DNA of 64,000 bases from Metaphire vulgaris (Eukaryota > Annelida > Clitellata > Crassiclitellata > Megascolecidae): assembly GCA_018105865.1 (NCBI GenBank), contig CM030867.1, positions 9,398,258 through 9,462,257 on the forward strand, written 5' to 3'. Positions 53,276 through 63,755 of the stretch are shown piece by piece. How positions within the stretch are numbered: position 1 is the stretch's first letter; each line of letters starts with the position of its first letter. The notes below the pieces were generated by a model that searched no databases, was not told where the DNA came from, and saw only the letters and a list, made by a program, of their open reading frames with translations. The translations under genes and the position numbers were made by a program.

Positions 53276-53575
53276 GGCGAGACGGTATTTTTTCAGTTTA
53301 GTCGTCTATTTTAATATGAATTTTATCCAATACAGTAAGTTTTTCCTTTATTTTCCACTCAGATTCCCCACTGAACATGCGTTCCTACGGCCGCCATTTG
53401 TCGACGACAGATATCTAAATGCCGCCGGTGTCACGTGATGCAGCATCTATTTCTCCATTGGCCAGTCCGCGGTCACGTGGTTGCACCCTAATTAGCTCGA
53501 CCTATGTAAGGTGCCAATACAATACCTCCATGTAAGGTGCAGTCGGCCTGTCTATCTGATCTTCAAAATGAGGTA
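53276..53575 (-). promoter_or_regulatory. putative LAT promoter region, copy 1 of a perfect 300-bp direct repeat
   Basis: It lies 170-470 bp upstream of the LAT start codon. It contains two CACGTG E-boxes (53432-53437, 53474-53479), a CCAAT box on the minus strand (ATTGG at 53457-53461) and a GCCGCCATTTG YY1-like motif. The same 300 bp recur without a mismatch at 54446-54745. Promoter function is inferred. Confidence 0.6.
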
Positions 53576-54445
53576 CAGTAAAACCTCTTTAGCTCGCCCC
53601 TCTTTAGGTCGCCAAACTCTCCTCTCGCCATTGATGGGTCAAGAACGGATTTCCACTCATGTAAAATAACTCATTTAGTCGCCAAACTCGCCGCTCGCCG
53701 TCGCCACAACTTTCAAAATTCCATGCCTATGTATTATGACCTCTTTTGCTCGCCATAGCAACTTTAATTATCGGTTTGACCGTTTATAGGCCAAGCTCCC
53801 GACCGACTGTTTACACAATTAATGACCCTTTCCTCCCCCCCCCCCGATGAATACATCGGTGTTGATAATCAGCTATTAACCTGTCAGCTAATGACTGGTG
53901 AAGGGATTGTGGTAGAGGTCTGCACGGGGAGGGGGCAAGAATCTGACCCCGACAGTTGACCTCCCTCCCGCCACTCTCGCCCCACCCTGCGATGGCCAAT
54001 CCCGCTCCCGTGGCTTTTGTCTCCAACCCAGCAGTCCCCGTGGCAGCCGACAATGGATCGGATTTACAAAACTTTTCACCTGTAGGGCGTAGGCCTGTAT
54101 GCTGCTGTATTACATCAGCAGCAGGTACTCTGGTCTGCATTATCAACAATACGAAACACCGACGCAGCCTACTAGCTTAGAGCCTTTCCCTTTACAAGTT
54201 TACAGTTTCTCGTAGCCGACCTGCTGTCTATAGGTGAAAATATAGCAACCTGTCATTTGTTCATGAGCTGACCCGTCCCTACTGGTATCCGCGGGGCACC
54301 CAAAATTCTCATCCCCGCCCCCGTGGGGGGGGGGCAAGCCTACTGTAGTTTCAGTAGTGAGCATTGTATTCGTTAAGCCGCCAAACTCGCCCCTCGCCAA
54401 ACTTTCACCCTTGACCAATAGTGGCGGGCTAAAGAGGTTTTACTG
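53576..54445 (+). mobile_element. 870-bp element with CAGTAAAACCTCTTTAGC inverted ends
   Basis: Both termini read CAGTAAAACCTCTTTAGC (the right one reversed). Subterminal DNA is rich in CTCGCC and GCCAAACTC motifs. A TA precedes the left end. These features suggest a Tc1/mariner- or pogo-like non-autonomous element. No transposase frame is present. The right end is followed directly by the second 300-bp copy rather than by TA. Confidence 0.7.
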
Positions 54446-54745
54446 GGCGAGACGGTATTTTTTCAGTTTAGTCGTCTATTTTAATATGAATTTTATCCAA
54501 TACAGTAAGTTTTTCCTTTATTTTCCACTCAGATTCCCCACTGAACATGCGTTCCTACGGCCGCCATTTGTCGACGACAGATATCTAAATGCCGCCGGTG
54601 TCACGTGATGCAGCATCTATTTCTCCATTGGCCAGTCCGCGGTCACGTGGTTGCACCCTAATTAGCTCGACCTATGTAAGGTGCCAATACAATACCTCCA
54701 TGTAAGGTGCAGTCGGCCTGTCTATCTGATCTTCAAAATGAGGTA
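54446..54745 (-). repeat. copy 2 of the perfect 300-bp direct repeat
   Basis: Every base matches 53276-53575; the offset is 1170 bp. It starts exactly at the end of the inverted-repeat element and ends in the same AGGTA that precedes it. Confidence 0.95.
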
Positions 54746-55077
54746 TGTTGGGCCCGGTTCGGTAGGCCTACGGCTCGCGCGAACCGTTGGTTAAAAATTA
54801 AAATACCGACCAGTTCAAGCGCATTGTTCAAATGGTGATGAAAGCAGGGACGTAGCCAGACATGGGCAGGATTTTAGGTTTGGGGGCTGAAGCCCAAGAT
54901 TCACTCCCCTTTCTTCCTTTTGAGCCCGCAACGCCATTTTGACTTGAATTCATTGGGGGGAGGGGTAGCTTCAGGCTGGGGGGAGGGCTTGAATAAAATA
55001 AGTAGGCCTAAATAAATATTAAGTCTTTGAAGTAGTCATGTGATTCGTGTCACTGGAGGTTCTGCGACTGAAGCAAC

Positions 55078-55271
55078 CAGTGGCGGCTCCACCGGGGGGG
55101 GGGCAGGGGGCCCGTGCCCCCCTATTGAGTGCCTGCCCCCAGTGGCCCCCCAGTTGGGACCCTATACTTAATGCTACATACATTAAACAACAAATGGTTG
55201 GCCCCCCATGATTAGAAGTTGCCACCCCAACGCCCCCCACCCCCACTTGCCAAATCCTAGAACCGCCACTG
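55078..55271 (+). mobile_element. hAT-like MITE, family A
   Basis: Ends CAGTGGCGGCTCCACC and GAACCGCCACTG with the exact duplication GAAGCAAC (55070-55077 and 55272-55279). Confidence 0.93.
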
Positions 55272-55757
55272 GAAGCAACAGGCCTATCTGATTAATTTTC
55301 ATCATTTTAAATGTTTGCATTGAACCGTGTCTTTGTGCTAGGAAATGTCATTCTCCTCCAGCCAAGTAATTTCAACCCCCAGGCCTAGGGTCTGGATTAA
55401 ACATTGCCAACAGCAGCCCAGCTCTGAAAAATACATCCGTGCTCGCAGTCTAAAATAAGGCCTTCAGAGGCTGCTAGCCTGCTACCTCATCATCGCTTAA
55501 GGTAGGTTAAGTGATATCATTTAGGGGCCTAATTCTAATCATGATCTTGATCTAGTGGTTCGATGAACGATAGAAAATAATCGATCTATATCACGCCGAT
55601 ATGCATACGGTCTAATTCTGTCTGTCTCTACGTCGGTTGCATTTCTGTATAATGACTTGGAGCAGAATAATTGGCTATTCGGGCTGGGACCAGTCGTGGG
55701 ACTTGTGCAAAACCGTCGAGTAGCTTGGTCGGGGAAAGAGGTAGGTAGACCTAGTGT

Positions 55758-56087
55758 CAGTGTTTTATCCAGACTCCAGGCTTTGGGGGGAGGGGAATTG
55801 ACTTGGCTCAGTGTTTTATCCAGACTCCAGGCCTTTTGGGGGAAATTGAGGCCTTCGGGGGGGGCGGGAATCGACTTGGTTGGAGGGAAAAGACACAGTT
55901 CAATGTAAAATTTGTGTAAGTGCTGGGATTTGGGGGGATTTTGAGGTTTGGGGGGATCTCCCCTCGAAGAGGCGCAGTTTAATGGAAAATGTTTTTTCAG
56001 CCAGTGCTGGGCTTTTTTGTTGGGGAGGGGGTATTTTCAGAGTTTTTCTTGGGGGATCTACCCCTAACAGGCCTGGATAAAACACTG
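55758..56087 (+). mobile_element. hAT-like MITE, family B, internally duplicated
   Basis: The left end CAGTGTTTTATCCAGACTCC occurs at 55758 and again at 55809; the right end is GGCCTGGATAAAACACTG. Flanks CCTAGTGT and CCTAGTAT match at 7 of 8. The interior duplicates the AGTGCTGGG and TTTTGAGGTTT blocks. Confidence 0.85.
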
Positions 56088-56506
56088 CCTAGTATGAGGT
56101 CGAGGAGAATGTACAAAAGAAGTTGTAAGCGCTTGACCGTGATCGATACGACGATGCTTTTTAAACCTGAAAATGTCGATATCCCCATTCTGGAATCCTG
56201 GCTACGCCACTGTGGAGCAGCAGCTAGGGTGTGCTAAATAATTAATTGTGCAAAGCAGACTAAAACAAAAATACAACATAAGGCACGCCCATTGACGTAG
56301 GTACATTTACGTGAGTCAGTGCTGGTAGCAACTCTGACGGTTATAAGTATAACTGTTGGGTAGGCAGACAGAACGAGCTATTACCCGGTAATGCAATAAA
56401 TACAAGGCATGATGCTGCACTATATCTAGTAATGTTTAGCTGGTGTTTTAGAAATGCTACGAAAACAGAAAGCGTTACAACGCGACTAATAATAATTATG
56501 CACTTC

Positions 56507-56695
56507 CAGTGTTTTGTCCAGACCCCAGGCCTTTGGGGGTGGGGGATTGAGGCTCTCGGGGCATCGATTTGGTTGGAGGGGAAAGACACAGTTCAATGCA
56601 AAATTTGTGTAAGTGCTGGGATTTTGGAGGGGGAATTTTGAGGTTTTTCTTGGGGGGGGGGATCTCCCCTCCTAACAGGCCTGTGTAAAACACTC
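56507..56695 (+). mobile_element. hAT-like MITE, family B
   Basis: Starts CAGTGTTTTGTCCAGACCCC and ends GGCCTGTGTAAAACACTC with the exact duplication TGCACTTC (56499-56506 and 56696-56703). It inserted at the start of a TATAGCACC-type dispersed repeat. Confidence 0.92.
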
Positions 56696-57244
56696 TGCAC
56701 TTCTATAGCACCAGTTCTAATACCCAACGGTATCAATCGATGGTACTTGAAATCCATCCGCAAAAGATCCAGGTCATTCCAGAGATCAGTCAGAGCTAGG
56801 GAGCTACCGGATTCGATGCGGCTCGCGATCGAGATCTTTGGAAATATGCATATATGAACGGTATAAAGTGCATGAAATAATTTGAAATATTAATAGAAAG
56901 ATTGAATTTTATTTTGGAATCCTAGAAAGGTTTGGCAGCGTTCAGGGCAAAATAAGGATCGAGCCCCCAACGTTTCAATATTACTTGGCAATAGAAAAAG
57001 GTCATTATAAATATATGTAAAACTATATACCGGTAAGTCATTAGTATGGACTAAGGTCACACCTATTGTTGGGTATCACTGCCTGGAGGCAATGTTACCT
57101 ACACAGTTTCACATTTAGTCAAATAGGCCTATAGCCAAGAAGTGTGTAACAATAATAGGTCGTAGGCATGAGCCTTGCTGGCGTGCATTCTTATCAGTCA
57201 TAGGCGTTGATGTATTTGGACGTTTGCATCGTTTAATTTATTCA

Positions 57245-57324
57245 TTAACCCCTTAACTGGGGATCCCGGATATATCCGTCCATTTTACATTGAGTTACAG
57301 TTAAATACACGGTTAAGGGGTTAA
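57245..57324 (+). mobile_element. TTAA-bounded palindromic element, copy 6
   Basis: Eighty base pairs, almost identical to the 44054 copy. Confidence 0.88.
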
Positions 57325-58450
57325 GCAAGTTGATGCCGCTCAGCACGGTTCATGTAGACAGAAACAGTTGAATTTTTGTAAAACGTTCTCAACCAACTCT
57401 TTACAATTTCTGATCAATTCCAAAGGTAAGAATTCGACTATACAGTACTCGATCAATAAATTTTGCACAGTCTATGATTGAGCTTTGTAATCATATGGAC
57501 GCCCGCACATTAGGGCAAGAGGGGGCACTTGCCCTCCCCTCCTGGAAAATTCAAATGCCCATATTTCACATTGAAATTTGAAAACTTTGCTAAAATATTA
57601 ACCGTGACCATTGTGTTAAGATGTGTTTTTGCTCCCTCCTGGAAAAATGTATGTGGCGTAACCGTGACCACTGTGTTTTACCCCTCCTGGAAAACTGTCT
57701 GTGGGCCACGCTATCAAATCAGCCTCGATTACAGATCAGCAGCATTGGCACAGTGACATATGGTTATCTGGGATGGGTATAGATAGTTCATTTCTGAGTG
57801 TGTTTACCAAGTTTCAGAGCTGCAGACTCCAATTGCAACGTGTAATAGATGCTATTGCATCAGCAACTCAATGGATACACGTCAGAGACGTCATTTCACT
57901 GTTTTTCAGGGGGGGGGAAGACACTTTCGACCTGACAAGTTACAAGTTTGCGAAAAAGTTGACGACCTTTTTTTTCTTGTCAGTCATTTTTTACGGTTAG
58001 TTACTTCAGATTACTCGACATCAAGCACTCCTTTAGGGGCACGTAAAAACTAAAAAACACAGACATTGGCGAAAAAAATTGTTTCCCTCAAAATCACGGA
58101 GGGGCAAATGCCCCCTCCTGCCCCCCCCAAATGACGTCCCTGATACACGTTAATTTGTTAATTAAATAAGTAATGACGTCATCAACTTCCGGTTACGTGA
58201 AATGCGTAGAGAGTTCATTTCTGAGTGTGACTACCAGGTTTCATGGCTGTCATAGCTGTATCATTGTGCAAACTCCAGTTGCACCATATGTAATAGATGC
58301 TATTGTATTAGCAACGCAATTAATGGACACAAATTAATTTGTTAATTTGCTAATTAAATATGTAATGGCGTCATCAACTTCCGGTTGCTCGATATTTGTA
58401 GGAAATTCAATCCTGAGTTAGACTGCCAAATTTGCAGCTGTATCTATACC
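57325..58450. other. intergenic DNA with duplicated blocks, no gene
   Basis: GTTCATTTCTGAGTGTG, CCAGTTGCA and TGTAATAGATGCTATTG blocks appear at about 57785-57865 and again at 58215-58305, so part of this stretch is an imperfect tandem duplication. GGGGG-flanked GACGACCTTTTTTTxCTTGTC sequence (57900-58010) also occurs at 11230-11370. Confidence 0.5.
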
Positions 58451-58809
58451 CAGGGTGCGATTTGTGACCTGGAGCAGTGGGAGGGATATGTCGAGCTTGG
58501 GGGGATGTAGTCAGTGGCGGCTCCACCGGGGGGGCCAGGGGGCCCGTGCCCCCCTATTGACTGCCTGGCCCCCCCAGTGGCCCCCCAGTTGGGACCCTAT
58601 ACTTAATGCTACATACATTAAACAACAAATGGTTGGCCCCCCATGATTAGAAGTTGCCCCCCAACGCCCCCCCACTTGCCAAATCCTAGAGCCGCCACTG
58701 GATGTAGTTGTTGGGAAATGCAGCAGTGGGGGGATGTAGTGGTGGGGGATGTAGCAGTAGGGGGATGCAGTTGGGCAGTGGGGAGATTCGCCCTACAAAT
58801 CGCGCCCTG
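58451..58809 (+). mobile_element. hAT-like MITE, family F, interrupted by family A
   Basis: Ends CAGGGTGCGATTTGTGACC and ACAAATCGCGCCCTG. Flanks TCTATACC and TCTGTACC match at 7 of 8. Confidence 0.88.
58512..58700 (+). mobile_element. hAT-like MITE, family A, nested in family F
   Basis: Ends CAGTGGCGGCTCCACC and AGAGCCGCCACTG with the exact duplication GATGTAGT (58504-58511 and 58701-58708). Confidence 0.94.
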
Positions 58810-59164
58810 TCTGTACCCGAACTTAAGTTATGGCATGTAATATATGCTGTGGTGTCAAAAATTCAATGGACCCAAGTTCGCGAACCCGAGAACGCCAGCC
58901 GCCAGTCCTTTACTTAAGGGGTCTATGAGTGCAGTTATATTACTTATGTGAACATGCACCTATATAATTCTTTAGTAATTATATTTATATTTGGCATTTG
59001 TATTTTCTGCTTCAATCACCTCACACTCACCAACTGAACTGACTAAACTTTCACGCCCTACCTAAATTTTTCAACGCCCCACCGGTGGGGGCCTGTGCCC
59101 CACGTTGGGAAACACTCTATTCTAACTGGTCATCTGGAGACTGGAGTGTGGTATTTGTGGGGGG

Positions 59165-59398
59165 CAGTGGCGTCGCCAGGAATTTTTGGTTGGGGGGGCA
59201 AAAGGGGTCTTGCGTGTCAGATTTCTTACCCACCCCTACCTCCCCCCTCCACAAAAAACTTTCTCACCGGATTTGCGCGAATCTGGTAGGTGGTCTGGGG
59301 CAGGTTGGGAGGGGGCAGTTGCCCTCAATTGCCCCCCCCCCCGTGGCGACGCTAATGGTGGGGGGAAGGGAGGGAATTTCTGCCACTGCTTATTGACC
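59165..59398 (+). mobile_element. MITE-like repeat (CAGTGGCGTCGCCAGG)
   Basis: Starts CAGTGGCGTCGCCAGGAATT and has GTGGCGACGCTAATGG and TGCCACTG near the right side, suggesting inverted ends. Boundaries are uncertain and no duplication was found. Confidence 0.4.
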
Positions 59399-59724
59399 TA
59401 TCCACTCTTTAAATAGCAAGAGAAAGGGGAACTGGGGGCATGGCAATCTCCCCCCTTGCATGGACGGCCACACATTGGGACAAGATGGGGCACTTGACCT
59501 CCTGGAAAATGCAAATCTATTTTTTTCATTTTTTGTAACTAATTATATTTTGACTTTTCACCAATATTTCGTATGTACCGTGCGTGCATCGGGGAAGGGG
59601 GTTGAAAATTTGTTTTTTTGCATACGTACTATATGGATGAGCCCTATAGGGGACTTGGCCTGGCCCCGGTGCCCCTCATAGCTATGCCAGTGATTTGACG
59701 TGTGACCATTTGAAAGCTTGCATA

Positions 59725-59804
59725 TTAACCCCTTAACTGGAGATCTCGGATATATCCGTCCATTTTACATTGAGTTACAGTTAAATACACGGTTAAGGGG
59801 TTAA
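59725..59804 (+). mobile_element. TTAA-bounded palindromic element, copy 7
   Basis: Eighty base pairs, TTAACCCCTTAACTGGAG to ACGGTTAAGGGGTTAA. It ends 64 bp before the MINPP1-like start codon, so it lies in the 5' UTR or core promoter. Confidence 0.88.
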
Positions 59805-59868
59805 GAATTCGGTAAAATATTATGTGCAGCTTGGAACCTATTGAAAAAGAAGACAGTTGTCAGTAATT

Positions 59869-60583
59869 ATGTGTGCAATTTTCGCTGCCATTGTGTTCTG
59901 GATGTTGGGAACGGTTGCCATCGACAGCGGTGACTGTGCCGTCATCGTCGACAAGTTTGGCAACAAAAATACCTACGCGGCCTCAAAGGCCAGATTTTCC
60001 AGTTCTGACGGTCAGCGGGACGACGTCGAAAACTGCGATCCGGTCCAAGTGATCGTGGTTTCAAGACACGGGATTCGCTATCCCGGTCAAGGCGACGTCG
60101 AAGCCGGCCGGCGATTTACCAGCGACCTACGGCGCCGAGGAGTGGCGTCTGCGATCGTCGACGATCTTGAGAAGGTTCTGGACGGAGTTCTGTCGGACGG
60201 CGAGCCGAAAGGGCTGTCTAAGACCGGCGCGCAGGAGCAGAGGGATTTGGGATTCAGCTTTGCCGGCCGATTTAGGCGGCTTTATTTGACGGCCAAGTCC
60301 GACGAAGTCGCGTTTGTGTCGGGCTCTCCGACACGCGCCTTCGACAGCTGCGTCAGCTTTAAGGAGGGCTTCGTCGACAACCTCAGACTCAACCTGTCTT
60401 CAGACGTAGACATAAATGACAACCTTACTCGCTTTTTCTATTTTTGTCCACGACACCACCAAGGGGTTCGGAATAACAGAACGGCTCTTCGAGAATTTTA
60501 CAGATTTCAAGAAATGGAATATGGATACGTCACCAGAAGCATTGCCAAGCATCTTAACATATCCGGACTAGAGATGGCTGCAG
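59869..60583 (+). CDS. MINPP1-like exon 1 (signal segment and RHG motif)
   Basis: Encodes 238 residues and ends at donor GCAG|GTTGTA in phase 1. The DNA is GC-rich against its surroundings. Confidence 0.88.
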
Positions 60584-62089
60584 GTTGTAGCATTCAATTT
60601 CTTATTTACTGTCCTATCCTATAGTCTGTCTGCTTTCAAATGCTTAGCATCTGCCCAGAAATGGGATTTAAGTTCAGATTTGTGCAATAAGTAAGTAAGT
60701 AATTAAGTAAAATCTCATAAATTCACATAGCGCTTTGTAGCAGTACAGTAGTAGCTGCTTATTTTAATGCGCTAGTCTTTCTGGAAATAGCCATAGGCAA
60801 GGTGGATTGTTGGCCAGGCAAAAGTCAGTGTTTCCATGAGGTGGCGGGGTGGGGGTTGGTATAGATACAGTCACAAACTTTAGTGCTAACTATTCCATGA
60901 GTTGTCAGGATGATGAGGACGACGATGCATGGAGGGCGCCACAAGCCAAATATTGGGTGGGCCAACATGGCCTGTTTGAAATTGGACAATGCAAGGACTA
61001 GTGCTACAGTTATAGATATATAGATATGCAAAATATGCTATAAAAATATGCTATAGATATGCAAAAATTCAGAAGAGTGGTGAAACGAATTAAAACCACA
61101 TATTCTTGTGTCCCCATCTTTGCTGTGTCAAACCGTACTAGAATTGTCAATATATTCTGTCTCAATTTTTTTCTAGAGCTTTCGAAATGCCACGAAAAAT
61201 AATGAGTCATTTGAAACGACACTATACAAAGTCTTTCAGAAATCTATTCTCTGTCAAATGTCTAAAAAATCAATCGAGAGATAAGATGATGCTTAAGAGA
61301 GCTGGTTTCTTGTATTACAGGTTTTATAGACCACAAAAATATTATAAAATTGATACTCTGTTTGAAATTGGACAATGCTAGTGCTACAGTAGGCTATAGA
61401 TATGCAAAAATTCAGAAGAGTGATGAAACAAATTAAAACCATGGAGGGGGTAAAACCATGGAGGGCGCCACAAGCCAAATATTGGGTGGGCCAACATGGC
61501 CAATATTTCAGAGTCAAGACAGCGCAGCGAGAAATTCTTGCCATTACGATCAATCGATCAATGAAAAACACAGTTGCATGGATACATAAACGTAATAATT
61601 TTGAATAGTCTTCCACATCTGTGACATTTCTCTTATATATTTGGCAATATTATGCCAATATATTGGGGATTTGGGGTTATTAGTTTCACAAAACATTGTA
61701 ATTGGCCAATTGAAATTGGGTGGGCCAAACACATTGTGGCCCATTGGGCCTAAATATTGGGTGGGCCATGGCCCACCTGGCCCACCCTGTTGCGCCCCCA
61801 TGCGACGACGACGATGATGATGATGATGATGGTTGTTGTTGTTTTAGTGGTAATGTTGGTGATGTTGACGGTAGTAGTGATGGTGATGGTCATTCATTTC
61901 TACGTCATGCATAAAATCGTACTTCCTCTGTTGTCTCATTGCAAATCCATTGTATTGTCATTACAGATGACATCTTTTCAATACACAAGATTGCAGCTTG
62001 TGAGTTTGCCATTGGGAAAAGCCATCACTGGTCGAATTTCCTTAGCGAGCAGAGCCTTGATATTCTCGAATATGGAGTTGACGTGGAGG

Positions 62090-62159
<70 letters not shown>

Positions 62160-62184
62160 GTATATATACCCCAGGAATAATGTA

Positions 62185-62236
<52 letters not shown>

Positions 62237-63256
62237 AACATTAATGCACTTTATAGGTTAATGCACACTCCATTTTACCTTTCAGAGAGCTACTCCATCC
62301 TCTTAGCTCTATCCTGGTCAGCCATGTCTTCGGCCCACAACCAATGGTCTTCTCAGTGTGCCCCAAGCACGAACCTCCATGTTCCTGAAGCGAGGTTTTG
62401 AATCAGTTGGCCCTATCCTTTGGAATGCTCTTGACGCCAGTATGCGTGGCTTAGCAACTCCTAATTCTATGGCCCTCTTTTTGAAACGACTTAAAACTTA
62501 TCTCTTTGTCAATATACAGTAATTTGCTGTGGGAGCGCTTCTGAGTGATCTTTCAGAAGAGGCGCTATACAAATATTTTGTTACATTACATTACATTTAT
62601 TAATTAAAAACATTAATGTGGCCATTTATTGTTAACATAATAATACAATAGCATGAAAACATTTGTGAGGAGAAAAGAACCCTGTGCTGTAAAATGTCTT
62701 GTCACTTTTGAATAGTTTGTATTGTTGTCAATGTACTGTCAAGTGTCACTTGCACTGGGATCAATTTCAAATAGTCAAATGTCACCAATGTGCACAGTTA
62801 AGCATCTCACTTTCAATTGTAATACTGTTGTATTATGACCAGTTGTGGTGATATATAACCTTTATCACGGACTGTCTGATATGTTTATGATCTAAAACAT
62901 GTCCATCAAGAAAAGTTCAGTCTGATGTCTACAAATGCTACAGAATTTTTGCTACGAATGGATTAATACTGGTAGTTTAAGTGGTACACAAAGGGTTAAA
63001 CTATCCTGTCTGCAAAACGTTGCCATGTCACCCATGTGTCATTGCTGAATGTTGATATTGGTGAAATACGTTAATGAATAATTTTATATTTCTGCTTTAA
63101 ATCTGTAAATGTTGCATCTGTCCAATTTCCTTTGCCATATTTTGTTTTGCAGGACTACTGGAAACTTGGACCCGGCTATCCAATCAATTACCAGCAAAGC
63201 TGCCCTCTGTTAGCCGATATATTTAAACACATGGACAATTTTCTAAGTGGAAGACA
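59869..63256 (+). CDS. MINPP1: MINPP1-like multiple inositol polyphosphate phosphatase (5' part, three exons)
   Basis: This is a histidine phosphatase (branch 2) that removes phosphates from inositol polyphosphates in the secretory pathway (family knowledge). Visible exons are 59869-60583, 61967-62088 and 63153-63256, phases 1, 0 and 2, giving 313 residues; the rest lies beyond the right edge. Residues 1-24 form a hydrophobic signal-type segment ([18 protein letters not shown]). RHGIRYP at 66-72 is the catalytic RHGxRxP motif, with the phosphohistidine at 67. [11 protein letters not shown] fits the second conserved Arg/Ser patch. The exon 3 segment ([20 protein letters not shown]) matches the family's YWxxGxGYxIN region. 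The proton-donor HAE motif would be downstream. ATG 59869 is the first in this frame with a signal peptide after it. Confidence 0.85.
60584..61966. other. intron 1 of the MINPP1-like gene with a duplicated block
   Basis: It contains the 60700-60850 dispersed repeat (matching 35700-35850). A block with GGAGGGCGCCACAAGCCAAATATTGGGTGGGCC at 60930 recurs at 61462, and the linked TTTGAAATTGGACAATGC and TATGCAAAAATTCAGAAGAG recur at 61360-61420. A (GAT)n run lies at 61810-61830. Confidence 0.6.
61967..62088 (+). CDS. MINPP1-like exon 2
   Basis: Acceptor TCATTACAG|AT and donor GGAG|GTTATA. It encodes [20 protein letters not shown] to [11 protein letters not shown], in line with the family's helix before the YW motif. 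The (TA)n array starts at the third base of the intron. Confidence 0.88.
62090..62233. repeat. two (TA)n arrays
   Basis: TA runs at 62091-62157 and 62188-62233, separated by a short CTGTATATATACCCCAGG spacer. Confidence 0.97.
62265..62605 (+). pseudogene. LINE 3' end (C-terminal reverse transcriptase remnant and tail)
   Basis: The plus strand reads [20 protein letters not shown] and [10 protein letters not shown], like the RxFxxxGPxxWNxLP...SFKxxLKTxLF tail of LINE polyproteins. GAGGCGCTATACAAATATTTTGTTACATTACATTACATT follows in the typical position of a 3' end; it is a truncated copy. A similar tail (GAGGTGCTATACAAATGTTTTATT) occurs at 47205-47235. Confidence 0.7.
62606..63152. other. remainder of MINPP1-like intron 2
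   Basis: Unique AT-rich DNA; no exon or element was recognised. Confidence 0.5.
63153..63256 (+). CDS. MINPP1-like exon 3
   Basis: Acceptor TTTTGCAG|GAC and donor GACA|GTAGGT in phase 2. It encodes [20 protein letters not shown] to DNFLSGR. The next exon is outside the window. Confidence 0.88.
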
Positions 63257-63309
63257 GTAGGTTATAGTTAAACTCTTAGTATCACATGCGTACTGTACAG
63301 GGGTGGATC

Positions 63310-63500
63310 CAGGGTTTAATCTAGGCCGTTTCCGGGAGGAAAATTGCCCTTTCTTCCCCAGAAAATTCAAATCCCCCCCCCGGAAATTTTGGCACACTGC
63401 ATCAATTGACAGCAGCCCCCTAGCTAAATTCCTCTGGCTTTATCAAAATGAAGAGTGCCCCCTCCCCCCCCCCCGAGTCCAGAGTTTAGATTAAACACTG
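63310..63500 (+). mobile_element. hAT-like MITE, family C
   Basis: Ends CAGGGTTTAATCTAGGCCG and GTTTAGATTAAACACTG. Flanks GGTGGATC and CGTGGATC match at 7 of 8. Confidence 0.88.
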
Positions 63501-63755
63501 CGTGGATCCAGGATTTCAGCTTTGGTACACTCTTCATTTTCCATTTCCAACAATTCTACCGTGGCCTGTCCTTTCCATATAATAAGCTTATGCATGTTGT
63601 CAAAATCATTGAATGGGAAGAATTGACAACACTTGTGTATTTATTTGGGCCTTTGCAACTTTTTTGCATTTTTCCATAATGAAAAATTAGCTAATAATAG
63701 TTTTGTAGTAGGATGGTGGGGCCCTTGGGGCAACACGTGCCCCATGTTGGTCTCA

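Noticed and set aside
53811..54180. Frames inside the 870-bp inverted-repeat element
   Set aside because: No transposase motifs; frames are short and Pro/Gly-rich. The element is considered non-autonomous.
61757..62401. 214-residue frame in the MINPP1-like intron
   Set aside because: Made of GAT and TA microsatellites joined to exon 2 in the wrong frame and a LINE remnant.
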